Positions 36,543 through 45,869 are shown, numbered from the stretch's first letter. The stretch: 64,000 bases of DNA from JAJPKK01 sp963802745 (GCA_963802745.1 CAWDKL010000081.1:1-64000), one strand, 5' to 3'. The notes: generated by a model not told the origin, from the letters alone. Made by a program: numbers and translations.

Positions 36543-38192
36543 ATGCCCGTACGACCGATCGTTACTGCTTTGGCCGCAGGCTCAATGGCCATGCTTTGGC
36601 AGGGAGGTCCCGCCGATGCGCAAAACCGCGCCGCTGCTTTGAGCGGGCAGGTCACCTCCGATGCCGAAGGCGCCATGGAGGGCGTTGTCGTCAGCGCCAA
36701 GAAGCCCGGCTCGACCGTGACGGTCAGCGTCATCAGCGACGCGAAGGGCCGCTACAGCTTCCCGGCCGACCGGCTGCCCGCCGGCAAATACAACATCACC
36801 ATCCGGGCCGCCGGCTATGACCTCTCCGCTCCGACCACCGCGGACGTCGCCGATGCGAAAGTCGCCACGGCCGACCTCAAGCTGAACAAGACCAAGAATC
36901 TCGCGGCGCAGATGAGCAATGCCGAGTGGGTCGCAAGCTTCCCCGGCACCGAAGACCAAAAGGCCATGACGCTCGATTGCGTCAGCTGCCACACGCTGGA
37001 GCGCATCGTCCGCTCGACGCACACCTCCGACGAATTCACCCAGGTCATCACCCGCATGCGCGGTTATGGCGCGGTGAGCCAGCCGATCAAGCCGCAGCGC
37101 ATGCTCGACCCGGCGCGGTCCGGCACCCCGGAACAATACCGCAAGCAGGCCGACTATCTGGCCACCATCAACCTGAACGAGCACGATCGCTGGCCCTATG
37201 AGCTAAAAACCCTGCCGCGCCCGACCGGCCGGGCGACCCGCGCCATCATCACCGAATACGACATGCCGCGCTCGACCACCGAGCCGCATGACGTGATCGT
37301 CGATGCCGAAGGTAACGTCTGGTATTCGGATTTCGGCAAATCCTATATCTCCAAGTTCAATCCAAAGACGCTCAAGCTCACCGAACTGCCGGTGCAGAAG
37401 TTCAAGGCCAATGCGCCGGTCGGCAACCTCTCGCTCGAATTCGACAAAGAGGGCAAGCTGTGGTTCGACACCATGTACCAGGGCTCGCTCGGCCGGCTCG
37501 ATCCCAAGACCGAGCAGATCAGCTGGTATCCGCTGGCGAAAGAATTCAATGACGACACGGTGCAGCTGAATTTCGTCGGCCTGCGCCACGACGTCAACGG
37601 CAAGGTGTGGACCAAGAGCGTCGGTAAACAGGACATCTTCCGGCTCGACCTCGCCTCCAACACCTGGGAGCGCTTTCAGCCGCTCAAGGAGGTCGGCTTC
37701 AGCCCGTCCTCGATCTACCAGGTGATCTCGGACTCCAAGAACAATCTGTGGATGGCCGAGTATACCCGCGGCAACATCGGCAAGATCGACGCCAAGACCA
37801 AGAAGGTCACCTGGTATCCGCTGCCGACCGCCAATGCGCGCGCCCGGCGCATGGTCATCGACGACCAGGACCGCCTGCTGATCACCGAATATCGCGGCAA
37901 CAAGGTCGCGCTGTTCGATACCCGCAGCGAAAAGGTCAGCGAAATCGCGCTGCCGCCCTACACCTTCCCGTACCGCGCCGCGATCGACAAGAACGGCGAG
38001 ATCTGGGCCGGCGGCATGCACACCGACCGCGCCGTGCGGCTCGACCCCAAGACCGGCCAGTATGTGGAATACCAGCTGCCGCACGAAACCAACATGCGCA
38101 CCGTGTTCGTGGATAACTCCACGACCCCGGTGACGTTCTGGACCGGCAGCAACCACGGCGCCGCGCTGGTGAAGCTCGAACCGCTGGATTGA
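36543..38192 (+). CDS. exported c-heme / Vgb-like beta-propeller protein, intact
   Basis: 549 residues. Signal peptide (PIVTALAAGSMAMLWQGGPA) with cleavage near ADA. A carboxypeptidase-regulatory-like domain (about 30-115; GQVTSDAEGAMEGVVVSAKK, GRYSFPADRLPAGKYNITI) is followed by one c-heme motif, LDCVSCHTLERIV (about residue 150), and seven or so propeller blades (PHDVIVDAEGNVWYSDFGKS, SDSKNNLWMAEYTRGNIGKI, DDQDRLLITEYRGNKVALFD). The order of domains equals that of 21570-23274, so they are paralogues. Virginiamycin B lyase has a similar propeller, but a lyase role is not implied. GAGGA 9 bases upstream fixes the start. Confidence 0.87.
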   Translation: MPVRPIVTALAAGSMAMLWQGGPADAQNRAAALSGQVTSDAEGAMEGVVVSAKKPGSTVTVSVISDAKGRYSFPADRLPAGKYNITIRAAGYDLSAPTTADVADAKVATADLKLNKTKNLAAQMSNAEWVASFPGTEDQKAMTLDCVSCHTLERIVRSTHTSDEFTQVITRMRGYGAVSQPIKPQRMLDPARSGTPEQYRKQADYLATINLNEHDRWPYELKTLPRPTGRATRAIITEYDMPRSTTEPHDVIVDAEGNVWYSDFGKSYISKFNPKTLKLTELPVQKFKANAPVGNLSLEFDKEGKLWFDTMYQGSLGRLDPKTEQISWYPLAKEFNDDTVQLNFVGLRHDVNGKVWTKSVGKQDIFRLDLASNTWERFQPLKEVGFSPSSIYQVISDSKNNLWMAEYTRGNIGKIDAKTKKVTWYPLPTANARARRMVIDDQDRLLITEYRGNKVALFDTRSEKVSEIALPPYTFPYRAAIDKNGEIWAGGMHTDRAVRLDPKTGQYVEYQLPHETNMRTVFVDNSTTPVTFWTGSNHGAALVKLEPLD

Positions 38193-38200
38193 TTGCGTAG

Positions 38201-38234
38201 GGTGGGCATGGCGCGTTTTCGCGCCATGCCCACC
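38201..38234. terminator. perfect 15-bp hairpin after the propeller gene
   Basis: GGTGGGCATGGCGCG, loop TTTT, then CGCGCCATGCCCACC: a perfect stem 8 bases after the stop at 38192. There is no U-tract, so it may act as a 3' stability element or bidirectional terminator. The flanking GTAGGGTGGGCA also resembles the outer end of repeat family B. Confidence 0.6.
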
Positions 38235-38345
38235 TGACCCAGCGTGAAAAGTGGGGGCACATTTCACCTTGCGCACCCCTTAGCCACGAAGACTAAAAAT
38301 GACACGGCCGCTGAGACTTCGGATAGACCTTGTTCCGAGGCCCCT

Positions 38346-38608
38346 ATGGGCATCAATCTCCGATCGAAGGAGGGGCTTGGTCCTTGGCGGTGGAAGAAAT
38401 ATCGGCAGCGGTTGATCGCCGAGAGCGGCGATCAATGTGCGATTTGCAAAAGCCGCGACAGGCCCCATGTCCACGAAATTTGGGAGTATCGTGAAACGTC
38501 GCACACCTGCACGGCCAAATTGATCGGCGTCGAAATCATCTGCCAAAACTGGGCAATGACCTCGAAGAAGCGTTTGAAGATACCGAGAACGAGGAGCTCG
38601 CCGTCTGA
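38346..38608 (+). pseudogene. HNH/zinc-ribbon-like small gene, probably broken, upstream of darT
   Basis: From ATG 38346: SKEGLGPWRWKKYRQRLIAE, then CAICKSRDRPHVHEIWEYRE and LIGVEIICQ, which resembles an HNH-type zinc-binding module (CxxC, HExW). The second zinc-binding pair is missing. In another frame the sequence KLGNDLEEAFEDTENEELAV stops at 38606-38608, two bases before darT. A deletion with frameshift around 38546 would explain this. It may be an accessory gene of the DarTG locus or a remnant of an unrelated nuclease. Confidence 0.5.
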
Positions 38609-38610
38609 CC

Positions 38611-39253
38611 ATGCCCATTCCGGGCCAACTGAATATCTACCACATCGTCCATGTCGATAACCTTGCGTCCATCGTCGCGGACGGTTGCCTGTGGTCCGAC
38701 GCGGTAATGGTTCAACGGCAGGGCGGTACGGTCATCGGCATGGGCAGCATCAAGCAGCGTCGGCTTGGCCTTCCTATCACCTGCCATCACGGACTGCGCG
38801 TGGGCGATTGCGTTCCGTTCTATTTTTGTTCGCGCTCGATCATGCTATATGTTATCCACTGCGCGAACCATCCCGAACTCGCCTACCACGGCGGCCAGCA
38901 GCCGATCGTCCATCTGGAGGCCGATCTGCACCGAGTCGTACAATGGGCTGCGGCAAACGGGCGGCGTTGGGCGTTCTCGCTGTCGAACGCGGGAGCCTTC
39001 TATACCCAGTTCCGCTCGGAGTTGGAGCAGCTGAGCGAGATCAACTGGGACGCCGTCGCGGCGACGGATTTCCGCGCGGCGGATGTCAAGGAGGCCAAGC
39101 AGGCCGAGTTTCTTATCCAGGAACTCGTTTCCTTGGCACCTTGTCGAGCGCATCGGTGTGCATTCCCAGGCCATCGTGCTCAGGGTAGCGAAGGCCATGC
39201 AGGGCGTCACGCATCGGCCGGCGGTCGAGATCAAACCAGACTGGTACTACTGA
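38611..39253 (+). pseudogene. darT: DarT DNA ADP-ribosyltransferase toxin, frameshifted near the C-terminus
   Basis: ATG 38611. QLNIYHIVHVDNLASIVADG, GSIKQRRLGLPITCHHGLRV, VPFYFCSRSIMLYVIHCAN and EAKQAEFLIQEL match DarT (DUF4433). AEFL contains the expected catalytic glutamate. Right after it, one surplus T within 39128-39130 shifts the frame; the family continuation PWHLVERIGVHSQAIVLRVA and the end PDWYY lie in another frame, stopping at 39251-39253. The shifted frame reads on to 39303 into darG. DarT modifies thymidine in single-stranded DNA with ADP-ribose from NAD. Loss of about 40 C-terminal residues should damage the fold. Confidence 0.85.
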
Positions 39254-39265
39254 GGGAAGATGGCG

Positions 39266-40300
39266 ATGATCGAATTTACGACCGGAGACATCTTGCGGGC
39301 TGATGCGGAAGCGCTGGTCAATACGGTCAACTGCGTCGGCATCATGGGTCGCGGTATCGCGCTTCAGTTCAAGAATGATTTTCCAGCGAATTTTAAAGCC
39401 TACGAAGCCGCCTGCGCCCGGGGGGAAGTGCAGCCGGGCAGGATGTTCGTCTTCGAGACAGGCACTCTGGGCAATCCGAAGTTCATCGTCAACTTCCCGA
39501 CCAAGCGCCACTGGCGCGGCAAGAGCCGGATCGAGGATATCGACTCCGGCCTGAAAGCGCTGGTGGCGGAGATTTGCAATCGCGGCATCCGCTCCATAGC
39601 CATCCCGCCGCTCGGCAGCGGGCTGGGCGGGCTGAACTGGGCCGAGGTGCGCCCGCGCATCGAAGCGGCGTTGCGTGGCATCGCCGACCTCCATGTCATC
39701 GTCTTCGAGCCCAACGGCGCGCCGGTGGCGACCAAATCGCGTGAAGTCCCGAACATGAGCCCTGGACGCGCGGCGCTGGTCGTCCTGATCCATCGCTATC
39801 TCGGCGGATTGATGGACCCGTTCGTCACGCTGCTCGAAATCCACAAGCTGATGTATTTCATGCAGGAGGCCGGCGAACCGCTCCGCCTGAAATACGCCAA
39901 GGCCCCCTACGGTCCTTATGCCGAGAACCTTCGGCACGTGCTCCATGCGGTTGAGGGGCATCTCGTCTCGGGGTACGCGGATGGCGGCGACGCGCCGGAC
40001 AAGCAGATCGAACTCGTGCCGGGCGCCGTGAAGGATGCCGAGGCTTTCTTGATCGGAAAGCCCGACACCGTCACCCGTTTCGACCGGGTCGGCAATCTGG
40101 TCGAGGGGTTCGAAACGCCGTTCGGACTCGAACTGCTGGCAACCGTCCATTGGGTCGTCACCCGCGAGAATGCGACGGGCACCGAGGATACGGCAGCGAA
40201 GGTCTATGCCTGGAACGAACGCAAGAAGCGATTCTCCCCGCGCCAGATCGGCATCGCCTACACAACCCTTCATGCCAAAGGATGGCTCGGCGCGTCATGA
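39266..40300 (+). CDS. darG: DarG macrodomain antitoxin
   Basis: 344 residues. The N-terminal macrodomain (about 1-155) has IEFTTGDILRADAEALVNTV, NCVGIMGRGIALQFKNDFP and IPPLGSGLGGLNW, the ADP-ribose-binding loops that let DarG remove ADP-ribose from DNA. The C-terminal part (about 175-344; LLEIHKLMYFMQEAGEPLRL, KAPYGPYAENLRHVLHAVEG) is the DarT-binding domain. GAGGG upstream favours ATG 39266 over the ATG at 39260. The darT stop in the family frame lies 12 bases before it. Intact although darT is not. Confidence 0.92.
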   Translation: MIEFTTGDILRADAEALVNTVNCVGIMGRGIALQFKNDFPANFKAYEAACARGEVQPGRMFVFETGTLGNPKFIVNFPTKRHWRGKSRIEDIDSGLKALVAEICNRGIRSIAIPPLGSGLGGLNWAEVRPRIEAALRGIADLHVIVFEPNGAPVATKSREVPNMSPGRAALVVLIHRYLGGLMDPFVTLLEIHKLMYFMQEAGEPLRLKYAKAPYGPYAENLRHVLHAVEGHLVSGYADGGDAPDKQIELVPGAVKDAEAFLIGKPDTVTRFDRVGNLVEGFETPFGLELLATVHWVVTRENATGTEDTAAKVYAWNERKKRFSPRQIGIAYTTLHAKGWLGAS

Positions 40301-40541
40301 CCTCGACAACTTGCAGCACCTGCGCGCTGCGATTCCGGCGGCCGAAGCTTGCCGTCCGTTGAGGAACGGAGGCCGCCCGCCCGCAAGGCATTGGCGGCAA
40401 ATTACGGACTGACGTTCCGGCCGTTGCCGGAAGCGGAGGTGCGGAATAGACTAAACGGGTATCCACGGCGTTCTTGACAAAGCACAGGTACGCGACGTGC
40501 GTGAAATCATCCGCATCGCACCGTTTGGGAGGAGGCAAGTC

Positions 40542-41087
40542 ATGCTGCGACGCAACCTTTTTGCTGCTGGACTATCGTTGGTCGCGGTCGCTGCGCTGCG
40601 TACGGCGACGGCTGCGGAGCCAAGCGCCGCGCCCAAATTGACGGCCGACGACTACATCGAAATCCAGCAGCTTTATGCCAGTTACGCGCACGCGCTCGAC
40701 AAGGGCGAAGGCGAGCGCTTCGCCGCCACCTTCGTGATTGATGGCGAGTTTACCGGGGGCCGCGGGCCGGGCCGTGGCGGCGAAGTGCGAAACCCGCTCA
40801 GAGGCGAAGATGCGCTGTTGAAAATGGGCAGCCGCGGCGGCCTGCGGCACTTCAACGCCAACCTCGTCATCACACCCACGCCGGAAGGCGCCAAAGGTTC
40901 GGTCTATCTGCTGCTGTTCAACGCACGCAATATTCCAGCCACGATCGTGGAAACCGCGATCTACGAGGATACGCTGGTCAAGACGCCGCAGGGCTGGAAG
41001 TTCAAGCAACGGGTGGTCTGGCGCGACGACGACGACATTACGCCGTTCAAGCCGAAGCCGTTGCCGGAGGCTGAAGCAACCAGATAG
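40542..41087 (+). CDS. exported SnoaL-like (NTF2-fold) protein
   Basis: 181 residues. Signal peptide (LRRNLFAAGLSLVAVAALRT) with cleavage near ATA-AE. The domain starts LTADDYIEIQQLYASYAHAL, followed by FAATFVIDGEFTG and GWKFKQRVVWRD, the pattern of SnoaL_4 polyketide-cyclase-like folds. Such proteins may be isomerases, dehydratases or binding proteins; no role is assigned. GGAGGAGG upstream of ATG 40542 is strong. It could pair with the adjacent GMC oxidoreductase, which is on the opposite strand. Confidence 0.82.
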   Translation: MLRRNLFAAGLSLVAVAALRTATAAEPSAAPKLTADDYIEIQQLYASYAHALDKGEGERFAATFVIDGEFTGGRGPGRGGEVRNPLRGEDALLKMGSRGGLRHFNANLVITPTPEGAKGSVYLLLFNARNIPATIVETAIYEDTLVKTPQGWKFKQRVVWRDDDDITPFKPKPLPEAEATR

Positions 41088-41258
41088 GACCGGAGGCGAG
41101 CAAAATCGCATGACCGCGCGCAATGGCCCGGCCCGGGTGACGCCGGCGATATTGCCCGCGGTGTATGCGGGGATTGCTCTGGGGCTGCGGCCCAATCGGC
41201 GGCACGCGCTTGATCGCAGCCGTGCCGTCATGCTCCGCCCCGTGGGCCGCGACCGAAC

Positions 41259-42979
41259 CTAAACCAGCGGCCCGGGTTGCTTGCGGTAGCGGTTCACGAT
41301 GGCGTCGGCGGTCCAGTAGGCCACCGCCTGCATCGTCAGCGTGGGATTGAAGCCGCCGATCGACGGATGGGTCGAGCCGCCGACGATGAACAGGTTGGGA
41401 ATATCCCAGCTCTGGCTGTAGCAATTCACCACCGATGTGGTCGGATCGCTGCCCATGCGGGTGCCGCCCTGATGGTGTCCGCCCGGTGTGCCGGGCCGCT
41501 CGTTGGCGCGCCAGACATGGGAGGCGCCCATGGCGCGCCCGATCTCTTCGGTCTTGCGCAGCATGTATTCGACGCGCGCCCGCTCGTTTGGCCGCCGCCA
41601 GTCGTAGGTCAGGCGCGGCGCCGGCAGGCCCCACGCGTCGCGCACATTCGGATCGAGGTCGATCATCTGATCCGGATAGGGCAGGTTGTCGGTTTGCGCA
41701 TTGAGGGCGGCGTGACGCGCGAAATATTTGGCGATGAAGTCGCGATACGGTGCTCCCCAGGTCGGGACGCCGGGCGGCGTGTTCATGCCGACGGACGCCG
41801 CGATCGGGCCGGCATCGAAGCCCGGACCTTGCACCGAGATCTGCGCGCCGAGAATGAAGCCGAGGCCGCTATGATCGAAATTGTCGGCATTCAGATCGTC
41901 GATGGTGTGCTTCTGCGCGGTCGGCCCCATGTACATGTTGACGTAACGATCGTCGAACGCGACGAAAACCCGCCCGCCGATATGCGTCATGACGTGCCGT
42001 CCGAGATGGCCGCTGGTATTCGCGAGCCCGTCCGGAAACCGGCTCGTCCGGGACAGCAGCAGCAGGCGCACGGCCTCGTAGATGAAGGGGCTGAGAATGA
42101 CGAGGTCGGCCTCGATGGTGTTGTCTGAGCCGTCGGGCCCGTAATACGAAACGCCGGTGACGCGCGCGCTATTGTCGCTGTTCACCCGATAGCACATGGC
42201 GCCGGTGACAAGCTGGAAGTTGCCGGTGGCCTCGGCCTCGGGATCTTCGTGACCAGGATCGACGACTTGGCGCCGATGAAGCAGCCATGGGTCGAGCAGA
42301 AGCCGCAATAGCTGCAGGCCGGCCGTCCCTGGTAGGGCTTCGAGAGGATCGCACGCGGCGTCGAGAACGGGTGATAGCCGAGCTTCTTGGCGCCGTCCTC
42401 GAAGATGCGGGCCGAATAGTCGACCTCGAGCGGCGGCAGCGGGAATTCGCGCTGCCGCGGCGCCTCGAAGATGTTGCCGCCCGCGATTCTGCGCCCCTGC
42501 AGGTTGCCGGCCTGGCCGGACACGCCGAGATCGTATTCGGCACGATCGTAATAGGGTTCGAGGTCGGCATAGCTCAGCGGCCAATCGGTGACCGAGCAGT
42601 CTTCGGGGATCGCGGCCGCGCCATAGCGCTCGATCGTCTGGGAGCGGACGCGGAAATCGCTTTCATGGAAGCGCCAAGACACCGCCCCGTAGTGAACCGT
42701 GCCGCCGCCGACCTGATTGCCGAAATTGAGCGGCGCGAGCCGAACCGCCTGCGTATTCGTGTTGGGCCGCCAGGTGACCGGCTGGGTCTTGGGGTTCGGG
42801 CGCAGGTCCTGGCGCTGGAAATAGCGCAACTCGTCGAGCCCGAGAAAATCCGAGGTGGCGTGGCGCGGCCCGCGTTCGAGGCCGATGACCTGCATCCCGG
42901 CCTTGGCGAGTTCGGCCGCCAGGATTCCGCCCGTGGCTCCGACACCCACGACGACGACGTCGGTCTTCTGTGTTGCCAT
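41259..42979 (-). pseudogene. GMC-family FAD oxidoreductase, frameshifted
   Basis: ATG 42979 (GGAGG 10 bases upstream) starts TQKTDVVVVGVGATGGILAA with the FAD-binding GxGxxG. The first part reaches SYCGFCSTHGCFIGAKSSIL and VTKIP, then the frame is lost at 42239-42242. The rest continues in another frame as EAEATGNFQLVTGAMCYRV down to the C-terminal HHQGGTRMGSDPTTSVVNCY and GFNPTLTMQAVAYWTADAIV. One missing base would join them into about 573 residues. The family oxidises alcohols, sugars or sterols; the active-site histidine is in the HHQGG region. With the break neither part would be an active enzyme. Confidence 0.87.
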
Positions 42980-43325
42980 GGCTTAAGAACCTCCACGCCG
43001 GGCCGATCACCGGCTACGGCAACCGTTGCGCCGGCACCAGATTACGTGTCGCGTCCGACTTTGCCAATTGAGCCGCGAGCGCATGCAGCCGCCACCTCAG
43101 ATGCCGGGAACGGAAGGGCGGATACCTCGATCAATTTTCTGTCTCAGCACGGTTGCCCGCCGTTAAGCACCGGCTCGGTTGAGCTTGCAGCGTGCGCGTG
43201 ATCCGAAGCCGACATACCGACCACGCCGCCCTCTTCCAAACCCGCAGAAAGGGTGTAGCTTCACACGAGAGCTTCAAGCGGAAACGCAATGAACAAGAAC
43301 GCAATGAAGCGATAGGAGGAGAGCA
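42980..43325. other. gene-free divergent region
   Basis: 346 bases between the GMC oxidoreductase and the secreted protein at 43326. No gene is seen. It holds the two divergent promoters and the strong GGAGGAG site upstream of 43326. Confidence 0.5.
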
Positions 43326-44261
43326 ATGGCTTTGCAGTGGCGGAACTTCCCACTGATATTCACGCTTGCGGCGGCGGTCGCGGCCCCCGCTTTCGGGCAG
43401 ACGGCGGCGCCCGCGGCCGGGCCGGCCAAGAGCGGCAAGGAGGGCGCCGCGACCATACCGGATTTGTCCGGGGTATGGCTGCATGCGCTGCCCGGCTTCG
43501 AGCCGCTGCCATCGGGCCCGACCGCGCTCATCAACCGCTCGCGGCGCCCGAACGGCACCGGCGACATTCTTAAGCTCGCCGGCGATTACACCAATCCGAT
43601 CCTGAAACCGGAAGCCGCGGCAGTGGTGAAACAGCACGCCGAACTCGGGATGAACGGCATCGGCGATCCCAATCCGCGCAACCAGTGCTGGCCCGCCGGG
43701 GTGCCGTTCGTGTTCACCAACGGCCCGACGCAGCTGCTGCAACAGCCCGACAAGGTCACCATCCTGTATGGCTACGACCATCAGGTCCGTCATGTGCGCC
43801 TGAACCAGCAGCATCCGGCGCAGGTGACCCCGTCCTGGTACGGCAATTCGGTCGGCCACTATGAAGGCGATACGCTGGTCGTCGATACCGTGGGGATCAA
43901 GGTTGGACGGTATTCCATGGTTGATTGGTACGGCACGCCGCACACGGACGCGCTGCACGTGGTCGAACGCTACCGGATGATCGATGCCGACGCCGCCAAG
44001 GAGGCGTTCGCGCGCGACGCCAAGCAGCATAACATCGCGCCGGGAATGCGGAACCCCAACGCCCAGGGCAAGTATTTGCAGCTCCAATTCACCGTCGAGG
44101 ATAAAAACGTCTTCGCGATGCCGTGGAGCGCCACCATGACATATGGCCATGGCGGTGGAAATGCCCCCGCCGACTGGGCCGAGCAGGCTTGCGCGGAAAA
44201 CATCAAGTGGTATCCGGACAAGGACGCCGATGTGCCGCGGGCGGACAAGGCCGATTTTTGA
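43326..44261 (+). CDS. secreted protein of unknown function, GDTLVVDT family
   Basis: 311 residues with a signal peptide (LQWRNFPLIFTLAAAVAAPA, cleavage near AFG-QT). The core PDLSGVWLHALPGFEPLPSG, QCWPAGVPFVFTN, SWYGNSVGHYEGDTLVVDTV and TPHTDALHVVERYRMID parallels 16501-17394; the pair share the end K-x-DF. AGGAGGAG 7 bases upstream gives a strong start. Periplasmic location is predicted. Function unknown. Confidence 0.82.
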   Translation: MALQWRNFPLIFTLAAAVAAPAFGQTAAPAAGPAKSGKEGAATIPDLSGVWLHALPGFEPLPSGPTALINRSRRPNGTGDILKLAGDYTNPILKPEAAAVVKQHAELGMNGIGDPNPRNQCWPAGVPFVFTNGPTQLLQQPDKVTILYGYDHQVRHVRLNQQHPAQVTPSWYGNSVGHYEGDTLVVDTVGIKVGRYSMVDWYGTPHTDALHVVERYRMIDADAAKEAFARDAKQHNIAPGMRNPNAQGKYLQLQFTVEDKNVFAMPWSATMTYGHGGGNAPADWAEQACAENIKWYPDKDADVPRADKADF

Positions 44262-44328
44262 AGCTGCCGACGGCATGCGAAGGCATTGGAGCGCGGGCGT
44301 CCCGCCCGCCTCGAACTTTCGTCGCGGC

Positions 44329-44420
44329 GTCATGCCCGCGCTTGTCGCGGGCATCCACGTCTCGCTTCCGACGGCTTTACAAGGAAGACGTGGATGGCCG
44401 GGACAAGCCCGGCCATGACT
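44329..44420. repeat. dispersed repeat family A, full hairpin copy
   Basis: Left arm CGTCATGCCCGCGCTTGTCG then GGGCATCCACGTC; right arm GACGTGGATGGCCGGGACAA then GCCCGGCCATGAC. A GACCGGAATTCGGTC palindrome follows at about 44438-44452. The rest of the 328-base gap 44262-44589 shows no gene. Confidence 0.85.
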
Positions 44421-44589
44421 TCCAGGAGTTCCGATCTGACCGGAATTCGGTCTAATATCCAACAATCGCCTGGAGCTTATCGCCTGAAGCTTGGAGATGA
44501 AAATTGCGGGCGAGACGCCCGCGCCCCACAACATTCCCGCACCGCGACCGTGAACCGCTCGCGGTGTGCACCATCACGCATCGTCGATA

Positions 44590-44674
44590 TGGTGCCCAGA
44601 AGAGGACTCGAACCTCCACGGCTTTCACCACTGGTACCTGAAACCAGCGCGTCTACCAATTCCGCCATCTGGGC
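44590..44674 (-). tRNA. tRNA-Leu (CAG)
   Basis: 85 bases including an encoded CCA. The acceptor stem GCCCAGA pairs exactly with TCTGGGC. The anticodon stem CTGGT/ACCAG encloses TTCAGGT, giving anticodon CAG. A long variable arm fits leucine class II tRNA, and the T-loop TTCGAGT is standard. It reads leucine CTG codons, the most used in this GC-rich genome. Confidence 0.96.
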
Positions 44675-44873
44675 AAGCCGTGCCCAATTAAGCGGGCGGC
44701 GTGCCGTTGTCAATGTGATCTCGTCGCGATCTGTCGCGATCGCCTGGGCTTTTCGACCTTTTGCCCCTGTACAGCCGCGGACCGATCCGATATGCCCCGC
44801 CTGAGCGCCGGTTTCCATTGCGGCGCGGGCGCCACGGCGCCATCACCGGCAAGATATCACCCGGCAAGGCACC

Positions 44874-45869
44874 ATGAACGCAACATCCAATGCCGATACG
44901 CTGATCACGATCTTCGGCGGCTCCGGATTCCTGGGCCGGCATGTGGTGCAGGCGCTGGCGAAGCGGCAGTACCGGATTCGGGTGGCGGTGCGCCGGCCCG
45001 ATCTCTGCGGCCATCTGCAGCCGCTCGGCCGGGTCGGCCAGATCCATGCGGTCCAGGCCAATGTGCGACATACCGCATCGGTCGCGGCGGCCGTGCGCGA
45101 CAGCCATGTGGTCATCAATCTGGTCGGCATCCTGTTCGAAACCGGCCGCCAGCGCTTCGATTCCGTTCAGGCCAAGGGTGCCGAGGCGGTGGCGGCGGTC
45201 GCCGCCCAGCACAATGCCCGGATGATCCATGTCTCCGCCATCGGCGCCGATGCCAATTCCCGTTCCGCCTATGCGCGTGCCAAGGCACGCGGCGAACAGC
45301 TGGTGTTGGCCGCGACCCCGCAGGCGGTGATCTTCCGCCCTTCCGTGGTATTCGGACCCAACGATGATTTCTTCAACCGTTTTGCAGGGCTGGCACGGGT
45401 CTCCCCGGCGCTGCCTCTGATCGGCGGCGGGACGACGCGTTTCCAGCCGGTGTTCGCCGGCGACGTGGCCGAGGCGATCGCCACGGCGGCGGACGGCGAA
45501 GCCAAGCACGGCACGATCTACGAACTGGGCGGGCCGGAGGTTCTCAGCTTCCGGGAACTGATGGAGTTCGTCCTCGCCACCACCGAGCGCCACCGGCTGC
45601 TGGTGCCGTTGCCGTTCTGGCTGGCCAAGCTCAACGCGTCCGTGCTGGAGGTTGCCGCCAAGGTGCCGTTGCCGGTCCTCGCCAAGCCGCTGCTGACCCG
45701 CGACCAAGTGGAATTGCTGCGGGTGGACAACGTCGTCTCCGACGCGGCGCGCCGGGACGGCCGCACCTTGGAAGGGCTCGGCATCGCGGCGCGCAGCATC
45801 GCGTCGATCGTGCCAAGCTACCTTTGGCGCTTCCGCAAGACCGGACAATTTCACGACCGGGTGGCATAG
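44874..45869 (+). CDS. NDUFA9-like NAD(P)-binding SDR protein
   Basis: 331 residues. The atypical SDR dinucleotide motif FGGSGFLGRHVV lies at the N-terminus, followed by VAVRRPD, INLVGILFETGRQRFDSVQ, HVSAIGADANSRSAYARAKA and IFRPSVVFGPNDDFFNRFA, matching the complex I NDUFA9 subunit family common in alphaproteobacteria. It may be an assembly or accessory factor of respiratory complex I or a nucleotide-sugar-type dehydrogenase. AAGG 5 bases upstream of ATG 44874. The gene is intact; a cytochrome gene follows. Confidence 0.9.
   Translation: MNATSNADTLITIFGGSGFLGRHVVQALAKRQYRIRVAVRRPDLCGHLQPLGRVGQIHAVQANVRHTASVAAAVRDSHVVINLVGILFETGRQRFDSVQAKGAEAVAAVAAQHNARMIHVSAIGADANSRSAYARAKARGEQLVLAATPQAVIFRPSVVFGPNDDFFNRFAGLARVSPALPLIGGGTTRFQPVFAGDVAEAIATAADGEAKHGTIYELGGPEVLSFRELMEFVLATTERHRLLVPLPFWLAKLNASVLEVAAKVPLPVLAKPLLTRDQVELLRVDNVVSDAARRDGRTLEGLGIAARSIASIVPSYLWRFRKTGQFHDRVA

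Noticed and set aside
36543..38192. Virginiamycin B lyase resistance gene
   Set aside because: The propeller resembles Vgb, but the protein is exported and carries a heme site and an extra domain, so that function is not supported.
40301..40541. Possible small gene after darG
   Set aside because: Only a short frame without a good start or domain; no clear protein character.
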